DNA of 64,000 bases. Source: Mediterraneibacter gnavus ATCC 29149. Its GTDB lineage: Bacteria > Bacillota > Clostridia > Lachnospirales > Lachnospiraceae. Made by a program: the position numbers and the translations under genes. This document shows positions 50,600-60,219 of the stretch, in pieces. Under the pieces are notes generated by a model, which saw only the letters and a program-made list of their open reading frames with translations, was not told where the DNA came from and made no database searches. Location: assembly GCF_008121495.1 (NCBI RefSeq), contig NZ_CP043051.1, forward strand, positions 3,224,688 through 3,288,687, given 5' to 3'. Numbering within the stretch: position 1 is the stretch's first letter; the number at the start of each line of letters is the position of its first letter.

Positions 50600-53059
50600 C
50601 TACACTTCTTTCTGTCCTCTGAGCCGCTTATAATAGAATCGCAGCTTTCCGATCAGCCAGGTCAGATATCGCAGCACCGGCTCTGTCGCAATGGCAAATA
50701 CCACAAACAGCATCACGCACTTCGTAGTCATCCCTGTAATCGCAAACAGATCATTGAGGAAAATGCTGCAGAACAGAAGTCCCACGATACATCCGCCAAG
50801 GATCACACTGCGCAGTACATTCATAGGTGCACTGATCGTGTACAGGATCATAAATCCTACAATGGATAACAGCATTGTTGCTGCTGTGGAAATATCAGCT
50901 GAACTCACTCCAAATGTCCGTCCGAATATGACCAGCGCCCCAACTGCCAGCACATCAGTCAGTGCCGCAGGAAGTGCTTTTAAGAATACGTTTGTAAGGA
51001 AATGCCCTTTGATTATATTCTTATTCGGCTCCAGTGCCAGGAAAAATGCCGGTACTCCGATCGTAAACATACTGATCAGTGAAATCTGCGACGGTTCCAG
51101 CGGATAGGTAAACATAAATACAAAGGATACCAGCGACAGCAGGAACGAGAAAATATTTTTTACAAGGAACAGACTGGCTGACCGCTGAATATTATTGACG
51201 ACTCTTCTTCCCTCCAGTACCACTTCCGGCATACAGGAGAAATCCGATTCCAGCAGAACGAGCTGGGATGCCTGTGCCGCTGCATCACTTCCGGATGCCA
51301 TAGCGATACTGCAGTCCGCATCTTTTAAGGCCAGCACATCGTTGACACCGTCTCCGGTCATGGCCACAGTCTTTCCTTCTTCCTTCAATATCTGCACAAA
51401 TTTCCGCTTCTGGTTCGGAGTGACACGGCCAAATACTGCATTGTTCAGGACTGCTGCCCGCATCTCCTCTTCCGTATGAAGCGTGGACGCATCCACGTAT
51501 CGTTCTGCGCCTGCGATTCCCGCCTCTTTTGCCACCTCTGACACGGTCAGGGGATTGTCCCCGGAAATAACTTTCACCTCCACACCCTGCTCCGCAAAAT
51601 ACGTAAAGGTCTCTTTCGCCTCCTGACGGATCGGGTTTGCTAACAGTACATAAGCCAGAGGCGTGACTGCTTCTTTCAAAGGCTTCCCATCCGGTTCTTC
51701 TTTTGCTGTTCCAAATACCAGAACGCGGGCTCCTTTGGACGCATGTGCACTGATTGCTTCCTCATAATTTTCATACTGTTCTTTGAGCACAAATTCCGGT
51801 GCTCCCAACACATAGGACGCCTCTTCAAACGTCACACTGCTGTACTTGGATGCGGAAGAAAATCCTGTCTTTGCCACAGCCTTCTTCCCGGATGCGATTT
51901 TAAAATACCGTTTCATTGCTTCCATGGTAATATTATCACTGCTCTGTGCAGCCGTAAAATCTCCCAGAAGCTCCGAAAGCGGGCGCAGCTCACCTTCCTC
52001 GTATTCCTTGGTCGGAATCACATCCTGCACTTCCATTGTATTTTCCGTGATCGTTCCGGTCTTGTCCACACACAGTACATTGACCCGGGCAAGCGTCTCA
52101 ATACACTTCATGTCATGCAGCAATACTTTTTTCTGTGCCAGACGGATCGAACTTACTGCAAGCGCCACACTGGCAAGCAGATACAGCCCTTCCGGGATCA
52201 TTCCGATCACAGCCGCGATCATGGACGTCACACTGGATCGAAACCCTTCGCCCTGAAATACAAATGCCTGAATAAACAAAATAATCCCGATTGGAATAAT
52301 GGCAACGCCGACCCATTTGACCAGCTTGTCCAGAGAACGGATCATCTCCGACTGTTCTGTATTCTGCATAGCTTTTGCTTCCAGTGTCAGCCTGGAAATA
52401 TAAGAATCCGCCCCCACTTTGTCAAGCCTTGCATGACACTGTCCGGATACAATAAAACTTCCAGACATCAGCTGATCGCCTTTTCGTTTTGTGATCTCAT
52501 CCGATTCTCCGGTCAGAAGCGACTCATTGACCTGCACTTCTCCTGCACACACTTCGGCATCCGCACACACCTGATTTCCGGCTTCGAAGATTACGATATC
52601 ATCTACCACAAGATCTTCTGCATTGATCTGACTCTTCTTTCCATCCCGTATCACCATTGCATGAGGTGCATTGAGCATCGTCAGATTATCCAGTACTTTT
52701 TTCGCCCTGGTCTCCTGAATGATCCCGATCAGAGTATTCAATACAATTACAGGTAAAAAGGTCAGATCTCGAAAGGAACCGACCAGGCAAAGCAGAACTG
52801 CCAGTACCAGAAAGATCAGGTTAAAATAGGTAAAGACATTTTCCTGAATGATCTCTTTTGTAGTCTTAGACGGCGGATCCACCGGCTGATTGGTCCACCC
52901 ATGCATCCGATGCTCCTGCACCTGCTGCGCAGTCAGCCCCGTCTGATGATCCGGTCGGTATCTTGTGGTGGGAATCCGCTTCTCCAGTGTGATCTCCATC
53001 GTCTGCGTTTCGTCTATGCTTCGTTTTACTCTTCTTTCTCCACGCTTTTTCTGCCGCAT
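50600..53059 (-). CDS. cation-translocating P-type ATPase (P2 family)
   Basis: The 819-residue protein has the P-type pattern: TGES in LLTGESDEI, the phosphorylation site CVDKTGTITENT, VFGRVTPNQK, and the hinge TGDGVNDVLALKDADCSIAM. The M4 helix carries MIPEGLYLLASVALAV. It is in the same broad class as bacterial Ca2+/Mg2+ pumps but is clearly different from the second ATPase at 55472-58093. A basic N-terminal segment precedes the first helix. The ATG at 53059 is preferred (AAGGAAG upstream). No riboswitch-like leader was recognised here, and the ion is uncertain. Confidence 0.85.
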   Translation of the reverse strand: MRQKKRGERRVKRSIDETQTMEITLEKRIPTTRYRPDHQTGLTAQQVQEHRMHGWTNQPVDPPSKTTKEIIQENVFTYFNLIFLVLAVLLCLVGSFRDLTFLPVIVLNTLIGIIQETRAKKVLDNLTMLNAPHAMVIRDGKKSQINAEDLVVDDIVIFEAGNQVCADAEVCAGEVQVNESLLTGESDEITKRKGDQLMSGSFIVSGQCHARLDKVGADSYISRLTLEAKAMQNTEQSEMIRSLDKLVKWVGVAIIPIGIILFIQAFVFQGEGFRSSVTSMIAAVIGMIPEGLYLLASVALAVSSIRLAQKKVLLHDMKCIETLARVNVLCVDKTGTITENTMEVQDVIPTKEYEEGELRPLSELLGDFTAAQSSDNITMEAMKRYFKIASGKKAVAKTGFSSASKYSSVTFEEASYVLGAPEFVLKEQYENYEEAISAHASKGARVLVFGTAKEEPDGKPLKEAVTPLAYVLLANPIRQEAKETFTYFAEQGVEVKVISGDNPLTVSEVAKEAGIAGAERYVDASTLHTEEEMRAAVLNNAVFGRVTPNQKRKFVQILKEEGKTVAMTGDGVNDVLALKDADCSIAMASGSDAAAQASQLVLLESDFSCMPEVVLEGRRVVNNIQRSASLFLVKNIFSFLLSLVSFVFMFTYPLEPSQISLISMFTIGVPAFFLALEPNKNIIKGHFLTNVFLKALPAALTDVLAVGALVIFGRTFGVSSADISTAATMLLSIVGFMILYTISAPMNVLRSVILGGCIVGLLFCSIFLNDLFAITGMTTKCVMLFVVFAIATEPVLRYLTWLIGKLRFYYKRLRGQKEV

Positions 53060-53288
53060 TTTTCTCGCTTCCTTCCGTATGTCCAATCCTGATAGGATCT
53101 TTGTTTCGTATAATTGCTTACATTTTAACACACTGAATGCGTTTTTCCAGTAGATTCCAGAAAACTTTAGAAAATCTTCAAAAACTCTTCTTCTAAAACA
53201 GGAAAATCATGCAGATTCCTTGTCTTCTTCCTCCATTTCCCTTATAATAATACAAGTATTTCAAAGAAAAGGATGATAGTGGATTACT

Positions 53289-54656
53289 ATGAAATTAAGA
53301 AGCAGACTTGCAATTACATGTGCAAAAGGGACAAGTGCCCTGATCAAAAAATTAAACCGCGGAAGCGGCGTTACCCTCCCCGGATATGTGGCAAGATTGA
53401 TCGATCCCAATATTTTAAGCGTCATGGCTTCCCAAATCCGGGAGAAGACGATCGTTACCATGGGAACCAACGGGAAAACAACGACCAATGCCATTTTATA
53501 CAAAGCATTGAAGGCCGAGGGAAAAACCGTGATCATCAACCGCACCGGAGCCAACATGCTCAACGGGATTATTTCGGCATTTGTTCTGGCCACAGACAAG
53601 CACGGACAGCTGAATGCGGATTATGCCTGCATTGAGGTCGATGAGATCGCATCTGTGGGAGTTCTCCCTCAGTTAAAACCGGACTGTGCGCTTTTGACAA
53701 ATATTTCCAGAGATCAGCTGGACCGGTTCGGTGAAGTAGATATTACCTTTGACAAATTGAAAACAGCCGTCACCAGTGTCCCTGATACGACACTGATCAT
53801 CAACTGCGATGATATTCTTTCCTATTCCCTGGCGGAAACAAGCGGCAATCCGTTTGTGACATACGGGATCAGCGAACAGATTTTTGATGACATCTCCCGC
53901 TCTGAGATCCGGGAAAGTATTTTCTGCCGAAAATGCGGAAAGAAACTGCAGTATGATTTCTTCCATTATGGACAGCTTGGAATTTATCACTGCCCGAACT
54001 GCGGATGGGAGCGCCCGGATCCTGATTTTACAGCCACACAGATCACGCTCAAAGACGAACTCTACGCCTTCGATATGGGAGATCTGCACCTGGATTCTAC
54101 GGTACGGACACCTTACAATATTTACAACACCCTTGCTGCCTATACGGCACTGCATACTATGCATGCCCCGATGGCACATTTTAAAGAGATGGCAGAGTCT
54201 TTTGACTATGGAAACAACCGGGAAGAAATCCTGATGATCAACGGTGCCAGAGTACAGCTTCACCTGTCCAAAAACCCGATCGGATTCCAGCAGAAGATTT
54301 CTCTCGTCTTAAAAGATCCAAAACCAAAGGATATTATCATTCAGATCAATGATACCTACCAGGACGGAGAAGATGTTTCCTGGCTTTGGGATGTCGATTT
54401 CCAGTATCTTGCAGACAGCAATGCAGCTACCATCACAACGTGCGGAACCCGCAAGCATGATATGGGGCTTCGTCTCAAATATGAGGACATCGACTGTACT
54501 TCAACTGATGATATGCGCTCCCGTGTTGAAGAGCTGACCGAAAACGGAACGAAAAATCTCTACATCATTGTCAACTACTCCGGGCTTTACCGCACAAACC
54601 GAATGCTCAAAGAACTGGCGCAAAATACAAAGGAACAGAAAGGAGAACAGGCATGA
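53289..54656 (+). CDS. murT: lipid II isoglutaminyl synthase subunit MurT
   Basis: The 455-residue Mur-ligase-like protein has the P-loop TMGTNGKTTTNAI (near residue 58) and family motifs VEVDEIASVGVLPQL and LTNISRDQLDRFGEVD. A four-Cys zinc ribbon (CRKCGKK ... CPNCGWE, near 213-240) is typical of MurT. With GatD it amidates the D-Glu of lipid II to D-isoglutamine using glutamine. The neighbouring gatD overlaps by 4 bp (ATGA), so the subunits are translationally coupled. Confidence 0.94.
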   Translation: MKLRSRLAITCAKGTSALIKKLNRGSGVTLPGYVARLIDPNILSVMASQIREKTIVTMGTNGKTTTNAILYKALKAEGKTVIINRTGANMLNGIISAFVLATDKHGQLNADYACIEVDEIASVGVLPQLKPDCALLTNISRDQLDRFGEVDITFDKLKTAVTSVPDTTLIINCDDILSYSLAETSGNPFVTYGISEQIFDDISRSEIRESIFCRKCGKKLQYDFFHYGQLGIYHCPNCGWERPDPDFTATQITLKDELYAFDMGDLHLDSTVRTPYNIYNTLAAYTALHTMHAPMAHFKEMAESFDYGNNREEILMINGARVQLHLSKNPIGFQQKISLVLKDPKPKDIIIQINDTYQDGEDVSWLWDVDFQYLADSNAATITTCGTRKHDMGLRLKYEDIDCTSTDDMRSRVEELTENGTKNLYIIVNYSGLYRTNRMLKELAQNTKEQKGEQA

Positions 54657-55411
54657 AACTGACGATTGGACACTTATACCCCGACCTGTTGAATCTGTAC
54701 GGAGACCGCGGAAATATCCAGTGTTTCCGAAAACGTCTCAACTGGCGCGGAATCGAGGCAGAAGTCATTCCCGTACTCTCCGGAGATAACATTGACTTTT
54801 CCAAATTGGATATCGTACTTCTGGGCGGAGGTTCTGACAGAGAACAAGAGCTCGTCTGCGGATATCTAAAAGAGATTCGCAAGGATTTCAAAGAATATGT
54901 AGAGGATAACGGCGTTGTGCTTGCCGTCTGCGGCGGCTATCAGCTGCTCGGCAAATATTATAAAACCGATAAAAAGATGATCGAAGGTCTTGGCATTCTG
55001 GATATCACGACCGAATGGGAACCGGAGCGTCTCATCCGCAACATTATCCTGAACAGTCCGCTGTTTGACACTCCTGTTGTAGGATTTGAAAACCATGGAG
55101 GCCGCACTTATATCGGAGATCACACTCCATTTGGAAAAGTATTTTTCGGACTGGGAAATACCGGAAAATCCGGTTATGAAGGCGTTGTATACAAGAATGT
55201 AATCGCAACCTACCTGCACGGACCTCTTCTTCCGAAGAATCCGCAGGTTTGTGACTATCTGTTAGAGCGGGCGCTGAAGCGCAAATACGGTGAAGAAATA
55301 ACCCTCGCTCCACTTTCCGACGATCTGGAGAAAAAAGCAAACCGTTATATTGTAGACCGCTACAGTGATAAAAAATATGTATTAAAAGAGACGATCAAAC
55401 GTCACACCTGA
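54653..55411 (+). CDS. gatD: lipid II isoglutaminyl synthase glutaminase subunit GatD
   Basis: The 252-residue class-I glutamine amidotransferase has the nucleophile in VLAVCGGYQLLGKYY (Cys near residue 94) and His in YLHGPLLPKNP (near 188). The start LTIGHLYPDLLNLYGDRGNIQC is diagnostic of the GatD/CobB-like group. It supplies ammonia to MurT. The amidation is needed for cross-linking and lysozyme resistance in Gram-positives. A terminator follows directly. Confidence 0.94.
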   Translation: MKLTIGHLYPDLLNLYGDRGNIQCFRKRLNWRGIEAEVIPVLSGDNIDFSKLDIVLLGGGSDREQELVCGYLKEIRKDFKEYVEDNGVVLAVCGGYQLLGKYYKTDKKMIEGLGILDITTEWEPERLIRNIILNSPLFDTPVVGFENHGGRTYIGDHTPFGKVFFGLGNTGKSGYEGVVYKNVIATYLHGPLLPKNPQVCDYLLERALKRKYGEEITLAPLSDDLEKKANRYIVDRYSDKKYVLKETIKRHT

Positions 55412-55420
55412 AAAGGGCAG

Positions 55421-55460
55421 AAAAAAGTCCCATTGGATCAAACTTTCCAATGGGACTTTT
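55421..55460. terminator. bidirectional intrinsic terminator
   Basis: A 15-bp perfect stem AAAAGTCCCATTGGA/TCCAATGGGACTTTT lies between gatD and the convergent P-type ATPase gene, with A- and T-runs on the two sides. Confidence 0.9.
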
Positions 55461-55471
55461 TCATTGCCTGT

Positions 55472-58093
55472 TTATTTATTTTTTCTGAACATCAGTTTGA
55501 TTTTTTTCATCAGCTGAATGATCGGAAGATTTACAAGTGCCAGACCATATACGATCAGCAACTGTGTAAAGGTCAGTGTCTGTACTTTGAAGACTTCATC
55601 CAGTGCCGGAATCGTCATTACACAAGTGATCAATACCAGACCAAGCAGGAATGCTCCGATCAGATAAATATTGTTCCAGAATCTCTTGGAGAAAATTACC
55701 GGATAATCAGACTTACAGTTAAATCCGTGTACCAGCCTTGCTGTACACAATGTTCCAAATGCCATTGTGCTGGCAAGTACTGCGTTTCCGCCTTCTCCCG
55801 TCAGACCGATCATAAATCCGATCATTGTCGTGATTCCGATGCAAAGACCTTCTGTTCCGATCTTTGTCAGGAAATCTTTTGTCAGGATTGATTCATTCAT
55901 CGGTCTCGGTTTTTCATCCATTACCTTTTTCGAATGCGGCTCCAGTCCAAGGGCAATAGCCGGAAGACTGTCTGTCAAAAGATTGATGAACAACAGATGT
56001 ACCGGTGCAAATGGAACCGGAAGTCCTGCGATAGATGCATATAATACTGCCAGGATTGCTCCGAAGTTACCGGAGAGCAGGAACTGAATGGAATTCTTAA
56101 TGTTCTGGTAAACATTTCTTCCGTTCTCTACTGCTTTGACGATTGTTGCAAAGTTATCATCTGTCAGTACCATAGAAGCAGCATCCTTTGATACTTCACT
56201 TCCTGTGATACCCATAGCAACTCCGATATCTGCCTGTTTGAGTGCCGGTGCATCATTGACACCGTCTCCTGTCATGGCTACGATATTTCCTTTTTCCTGC
56301 CATGCACGTACGATACGGATCTTATGCTCCGGTGAAACACGTGCGTAAACAGAAATACCTTCTACAAAGTTTTTCAGTTCCTCATCGGACATCGAATCGA
56401 TCACTGCACCTTCACATGCTTCTGATTCATCTTCCAGAATTCCGATTCGTTTTGCAATCGCTGCCGCTGTCACTTTATGGTCACCTGTGATCATGATCGG
56501 ACGAATACCCGCTCTCTTACATTCCGCAACCGCTGCCATAGATTCCTCTCTCGGCGGATCCATCATAGCGATCAGACCAAGGAATGTCAGATTGTTTTCA
56601 TCTTCCAGAGACAACTCTTCTTCCGCAGATACTGCCTTGTAGGCGAATCCGAGAACACGAAGCCCTTCTCTTGAAAAGCTCTGATTCTGTGCTTCGATTT
56701 TCTCAATATCTTCCGGAGTAATGGCACGCACTTCATCTCCACACTGGATGCTTGCTGTACGTCCCATAATGACATCAACCGCACCTTTGACAACCATGAT
56801 CGGTGTCTCATCAATCGTGTGCTTGGTAGACATCAGTTTTCTGTCACTGTCAAATGGATTTTCGCTCTCACGCGGATATTCTCCACGGATCTTCTGAATA
56901 TCCAGACCAAGCTTGCTTCCCAGATTGATCAGGGCTGTCTCTGTCGGATCTCCGATCTCCACACCATCTACGTTCGTAGAATCATTACACAAAATACTGA
57001 AATACATCAGTTTTTCCTGCTCAGAATCTTTCACATCGATCTTATCTGCAGGAATCACTGTTTCATTGACATAATACTGCTCGACTGTCATCTTATTCTG
57101 AGTCAGGGTACCTGTTTTATCAGAACAGATAATAGAAACACTTCCCAGACCTTCCACTGCCTGCAGTTTTCGGATAATCGCATGTTCTTTTGCCATCTTC
57201 TGTGTACCGAAAGAAAGTACGATTGTTACGATAGAACTAAGTGCCTCCGGAATCGCTGCAACTGCAAGTGCAACTGCAAACAGGAACGCATCTCCGATAT
57301 TACCACCGCGGAATACATTGATTCCAAATAAAATACCACAGAACACCAGAATGATGATGGAAAGTTTCTGTCCGAACTGATCCAGATTCACCTGCAGTGG
57401 CGTTTTCTTTTCAGATGTGGTCTTTAACAGACTTGCGATCTTACCGACCTCAGTCTCCATACCAATACCGGTTACTACAAAGGAACCTCTTCCGTATGTG
57501 ACAAAGCTTCCGGAATATACCATATTCGTACGGTCTCCAAGCGGAACCTCGCCTTCAATGGCATCTGTCATTTTTTCTACACCAAGACTTTCTCCTGTCA
57601 GAGCACTCTCGTCTACTTTCAGACTGGCGCTCTCCAAAAGACGTCCGTCTGCAGGAATATAATCTCCCGCATCCAGCATAACGATATCTCCGACTGTTAC
57701 TTCTGCAGATGGAATCGGAACAACACTTCCGTCACGCAATACTTTTGCCTCCGGTCCGGAGAGCTTTTTCAGACTGGCCAGCGACTGCTCTGCCTTCACG
57801 GTCTGTACCGTACCAAGAATCGCATTGATCGTGATTACGATCAGGATAACAATGGCACTCTCCGCATCTCCTAAAAATCCGGAGACGATCGCTGCAGCGA
57901 TCAAAATGATCACAAGGAAATCTTTGTATTGCTCCAGAAAGATCTGAAGTGTGGTCTTTTTCTTCCCTTCTACCAGTTCGTTTGGTCCGAACTTCTCCTG
58001 ATGTGCTTTTACTTCCGCAGCTGTCAACGGCTCTTGTTTTCCATTAATATCCTGTTTGACTTCTTCTGCAGAAAACTGATAATAGTTTTTCAC
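55472..58093 (-). CDS. P-type IIA Ca2+/Mn2+ ATPase, riboswitch-controlled
   Basis: The 873-residue cation pump has TGES (ALTGESLGVEKM), M4 AAIPEALSSIV, the phosphorylation site CSDKTGTLTQNK, hinge TGDGVNDAPALK and M6 NLLTDSLPAIALGLEP. These match the PMR1/SERCA-like bacterial type IIA pumps. It probably exports Mn2+ and/or Ca2+. The Mn2+ reading comes from the yybP-ykoY-type riboswitch directly upstream. GTG at 58093 is chosen because GGAGG sits 7 nt upstream; the ATG two codons earlier is only 1 nt from that site. A shared terminator separates it from gatD. Confidence 0.88.
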   Translation of the reverse strand: MKNYYQFSAEEVKQDINGKQEPLTAAEVKAHQEKFGPNELVEGKKKTTLQIFLEQYKDFLVIILIAAAIVSGFLGDAESAIVILIVITINAILGTVQTVKAEQSLASLKKLSGPEAKVLRDGSVVPIPSAEVTVGDIVMLDAGDYIPADGRLLESASLKVDESALTGESLGVEKMTDAIEGEVPLGDRTNMVYSGSFVTYGRGSFVVTGIGMETEVGKIASLLKTTSEKKTPLQVNLDQFGQKLSIIILVFCGILFGINVFRGGNIGDAFLFAVALAVAAIPEALSSIVTIVLSFGTQKMAKEHAIIRKLQAVEGLGSVSIICSDKTGTLTQNKMTVEQYYVNETVIPADKIDVKDSEQEKLMYFSILCNDSTNVDGVEIGDPTETALINLGSKLGLDIQKIRGEYPRESENPFDSDRKLMSTKHTIDETPIMVVKGAVDVIMGRTASIQCGDEVRAITPEDIEKIEAQNQSFSREGLRVLGFAYKAVSAEEELSLEDENNLTFLGLIAMMDPPREESMAAVAECKRAGIRPIMITGDHKVTAAAIAKRIGILEDESEACEGAVIDSMSDEELKNFVEGISVYARVSPEHKIRIVRAWQEKGNIVAMTGDGVNDAPALKQADIGVAMGITGSEVSKDAASMVLTDDNFATIVKAVENGRNVYQNIKNSIQFLLSGNFGAILAVLYASIAGLPVPFAPVHLLFINLLTDSLPAIALGLEPHSKKVMDEKPRPMNESILTKDFLTKIGTEGLCIGITTMIGFMIGLTGEGGNAVLASTMAFGTLCTARLVHGFNCKSDYPVIFSKRFWNNIYLIGAFLLGLVLITCVMTIPALDEVFKVQTLTFTQLLIVYGLALVNLPIIQLMKKIKLMFRKNK

Positions 58094-58120
58094 ATTCATT
58101 CCTCCATTTCTTTTATGCAA

Positions 58121-58166
58121 TAAAAAAGAGACTTTTATTGCAAGTTATGTATGCAACAAAAGTCTC
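58121..58166 (-). terminator. intrinsic terminator acting as riboswitch expression platform
   Basis: On the minus strand, GAGACTTTTGTTGCA pairs with TGCAATAAAAGTCTC (15 bp, one mismatch, 9-nt loop) and T6 follows, ~25 bp before the ATPase start. Its 5' arm contains GAGACTTTT, which is also the 3' side of the aptamer P1 stem. The two structures are mutually exclusive. Confidence 0.85.
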
Positions 58167-58247
58167 ACCATTTAATCACGATACGGATGAACTTTTCCAT
58201 CGTATTGACGACATCGTGCACGCCATAAGCGCTGGTTACTCCCTTTT
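58158..58247 (-). ncRNA. yybP-ykoY-type Mn2+ riboswitch aptamer
   Basis: Read on the minus strand, the leader has AAAAGGGAGTAACCA at its 5' end and TGGTGAGACTTTT at its 3' end. They pair as AAAAG/CTTTT and CCA/TGG around the internal-loop bases GGGAGTA and TGAGA, the conserved core of this riboswitch class. Between them a long stem (CACGAT/ATCGTG) carries the GTCGTCAATACG segment. The aptamer begins right after the predicted transcription start. When ligand stabilises P1, the terminator arm is sequestered, so Mn2+ should turn the pump gene on. Confidence 0.8.
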
Positions 58248-58257
58248 ATTTAAGAAA

Positions 58258-58286
58258 ACTATAAAGCATTTTCCTTTTGTTGTCAA
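58258..58286 (-). promoter_or_regulatory. promoter of the Mn2+ riboswitch-ATPase unit
   Basis: TTGACA (58281-58286, perfect) and TATAGT (58258-58263) on the minus strand are spaced by 17 bp. The predicted start is ~58250, 3-4 nt before the first base of the aptamer and 22 bp after the sdaAA stop. Confidence 0.85.
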
Positions 58287-58307
58287 CGATTTTTTCTGCA
58301 AACCATA

Positions 58308-59177
58308 CTACATTCCCAGTTTTTCCTTGATTTTCCGCGCTTCCGGCGTATTGGCAACTCCGCCTTCTCCTGTCTCACGCAGAGAGACGTGCATACTCTC
58401 TCCGACCTCCTTCATCGCATCGATCACCTGATCCGGCGGAATCCTGCTGGTAATTCCCGCCAGTGCCATATCCGCAGATGATAAAGCATTGACAGCTCCG
58501 ATCACATTTCTCTTTACACAGGGTACTTCCACAAGACCGGCTACCGGATCACACACCAGTCCCAACAGATTTTTCAGCGCCATGGCCGCTCCATGTGAGA
58601 TCTGCTCTTCATCTCCACCCTGTAAAAACACGAGTGCGCCTGCTGCCATTGCAGATGCCGCTCCAATCTCCGCCTGACATCCACCTGCCGCTCCGGCAAT
58701 AAATGCACGGGATGCGATCACCTGGCCGATACCGGCCGCGGTATACAATGCATGGATCACCTCATCTTCCGATACCCGTTCTTCTTCATAAAGGGGAACC
58801 AGTACAGCCGGCAGCACCCCGCATGCACCTGCTGTCGGTGCTGCCACGATCCGCTTCATACAGGCATTGGATTCTCCCATCTCCAATGCTCTTGCGATCA
58901 CCTTTGAGACAAATGGACCGCACAGCGGCTCTTTACTCTGACGGTATTCCTCCATCTGCGCCCCCATCTTTCCGACCAGTCCGCTGGCAGAGACCTGTGT
59001 CCTGTCATACTGCTCACTCGCTGATTTCATCGCTGTCCACATCTGCTGCATCGACTGCATTGACTCCGTCTCTGTCACAGATCGATCTGCCATATCTTCT
59101 AAAAGGACCGCTCTCCAAAACAAAACGTTCTTCTCCCGGCAGGATTTTTGAATCTCCTCTAATGAATGAAATGCCAT
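58308..59177 (-). CDS. sdaAA: L-serine dehydratase, alpha (iron-sulfur) subunit
   Basis: The 289-residue subunit converts L-serine to pyruvate and ammonia with SdaAB. The cluster Cys motifs are visible: VAAPTAGACGVLPAVLVPL (near residue 122), AGAAGGCQAEIGAASAMAAG and GLVCDPVAGLVEVPCVKRN. The C-terminal MALAGITSRIPPDQVIDAMKEVG matches the family. It starts 3 bp after sdaAB ends. Oxygen-sensitive [4Fe-4S] enzymes of this type are typical of anaerobes. It is the last gene of the PadR operon. Confidence 0.95.
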   Translation of the reverse strand: MAFHSLEEIQKSCREKNVLFWRAVLLEDMADRSVTETESMQSMQQMWTAMKSASEQYDRTQVSASGLVGKMGAQMEEYRQSKEPLCGPFVSKVIARALEMGESNACMKRIVAAPTAGACGVLPAVLVPLYEEERVSEDEVIHALYTAAGIGQVIASRAFIAGAAGGCQAEIGAASAMAAGALVFLQGGDEEQISHGAAMALKNLLGLVCDPVAGLVEVPCVKRNVIGAVNALSSADMALAGITSRIPPDQVIDAMKEVGESMHVSLRETGEGGVANTPEARKIKEKLGM

Positions 59178-59180
59178 CCG

Positions 59181-59846
59181 CTATACCCCCTCTGTCTCAA
59201 TGTAAGTCACTTTGCTGATACCGTTTAAACGTTCCAGATCCCGAATCGTGTCCGGTTCTACAGGCTGATCCGTTTCAATCACCATAACCGCATAACCGCC
59301 CCGCTTGTCCCTGTGAAGCTGAAGTGTGGCAATATTGACTTTCTTTCCATATAATACAGAAGTCACCTCTGCCACTTGTCCCGGGCTATCTTCGTTTCTT
59401 ATGATCAATGTCGGACAGGCGCCTGTACAGTTTACGGTGATTTCATCCAGTTCATTGAGCATAATTCTCCCGCCGCCAAGAGATGATGCCTGCACCACGA
59501 TCGTCTTTCCGTCAACTCCTTCTACATCCAAAAGCGCTGTATTTGGATGCGCTTCTTTAATCTGTGTATTGTATATTTCAAACTCCAGTCCTTCCTGTTT
59601 TGCAACAGAAAAACTATCCGGAATCCGCATATCATCTGGTTTCATCCCCAAAAGTCCTGCTACCAGAGCACGATCTGTTCCGTGTCCTCTCCCTGTTGCC
59701 GCAAAAGAACCGCTCAATCCGATCCTTGCTTTTTTCGGTTGGCTCCCCAGCAGCTTTCTTGTAATATAGCCGATCCTTGCTGCTCCCGCAGTATGGGAAC
59801 TGGATGGTCCTACCATAACCGGTCCGAGAATATCAAATATATTCAT
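59181..59846 (-). CDS. sdaAB: L-serine dehydratase, beta subunit
   Basis: The 221-residue subunit begins MNIFDILGPVMVGPSSSHTAGAARIG, the family signature, and ends with an ACT-like regulatory domain (near residues 145-220, with NEDSPGQVAEVTSVLYG). With SdaAA it forms the two-subunit iron-sulfur serine dehydratase. Its ATG overlaps the padR stop (ATGA, 59843-59846) and its AAGGAG site lies inside padR, so translation is coupled to the regulator. Confidence 0.95.
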   Translation of the reverse strand: MNIFDILGPVMVGPSSSHTAGAARIGYITRKLLGSQPKKARIGLSGSFAATGRGHGTDRALVAGLLGMKPDDMRIPDSFSVAKQEGLEFEIYNTQIKEAHPNTALLDVEGVDGKTIVVQASSLGGGRIMLNELDEITVNCTGACPTLIIRNEDSPGQVAEVTSVLYGKKVNIATLQLHRDKRGGYAVMVIETDQPVEPDTIRDLERLNGISKVTYIETEGV

Positions 59847-60202
59847 CTTTCGTTCTCCTTCTTCTCTTGTCTATTATTGTAGTATAGCAAGTTTTTGTCA
59901 AAATATCCATTCCAATCTGCCAGCATGATACATAATCTTTCGTGCTCTTCCTGCAGCAATTTTCTTCCATGTTCTGTGATCACATAAGACTTTCTTCTTC
60001 CTTCTTCTTTTGTCCTGAAAATAATCTGATTTTCCTCAAATTTAGACAGCATTGTATACAGCGTTCCCGGACCAACCTTCACTCTTCCGCCGGAAATTTT
60101 TTGCACCTTTTCCATAATGTCCACTCCACAGCATTCTTCGGATAACGCGATCAAAATATAATACATCGGCTCTGTCAGTGTCTGAAACTGCTCTCTTGCC
60201 AT
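59843..60202 (-). CDS. PadR-family transcriptional regulator
   Basis: The 119-residue winged-helix repressor has the PadR pattern: LTEPMYYILIALSEECCGVDIMEKVQKISGGRVKVGPGTLYTMLSKFEENQI and RRKSYVITEHGRKLLQEE, then a C-terminal helix for dimerisation. It lies between a DUF2812 remnant and sdaAB, and is coupled to sdaAB by a 4-bp overlap. PadR repressors usually bind inverted repeats at their own promoter and are released by small molecules or cell stress. The double palindrome at 60460-60510 is the likely operator. Confidence 0.9.
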   Translation of the reverse strand: MAREQFQTLTEPMYYILIALSEECCGVDIMEKVQKISGGRVKVGPGTLYTMLSKFEENQIIFRTKEEGRRKSYVITEHGRKLLQEEHERLCIMLADWNGYFDKNLLYYNNRQEKKENER

Positions 60203-60219
60203 AGTCCACACCCTTCTTT

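Noticed and set aside
53060..53288. Second Mn2+ riboswitch for the first P-type ATPase
   Set aside because: The leader lacks the GGGAGTA and TGAGA core elements found at 58158-58247.
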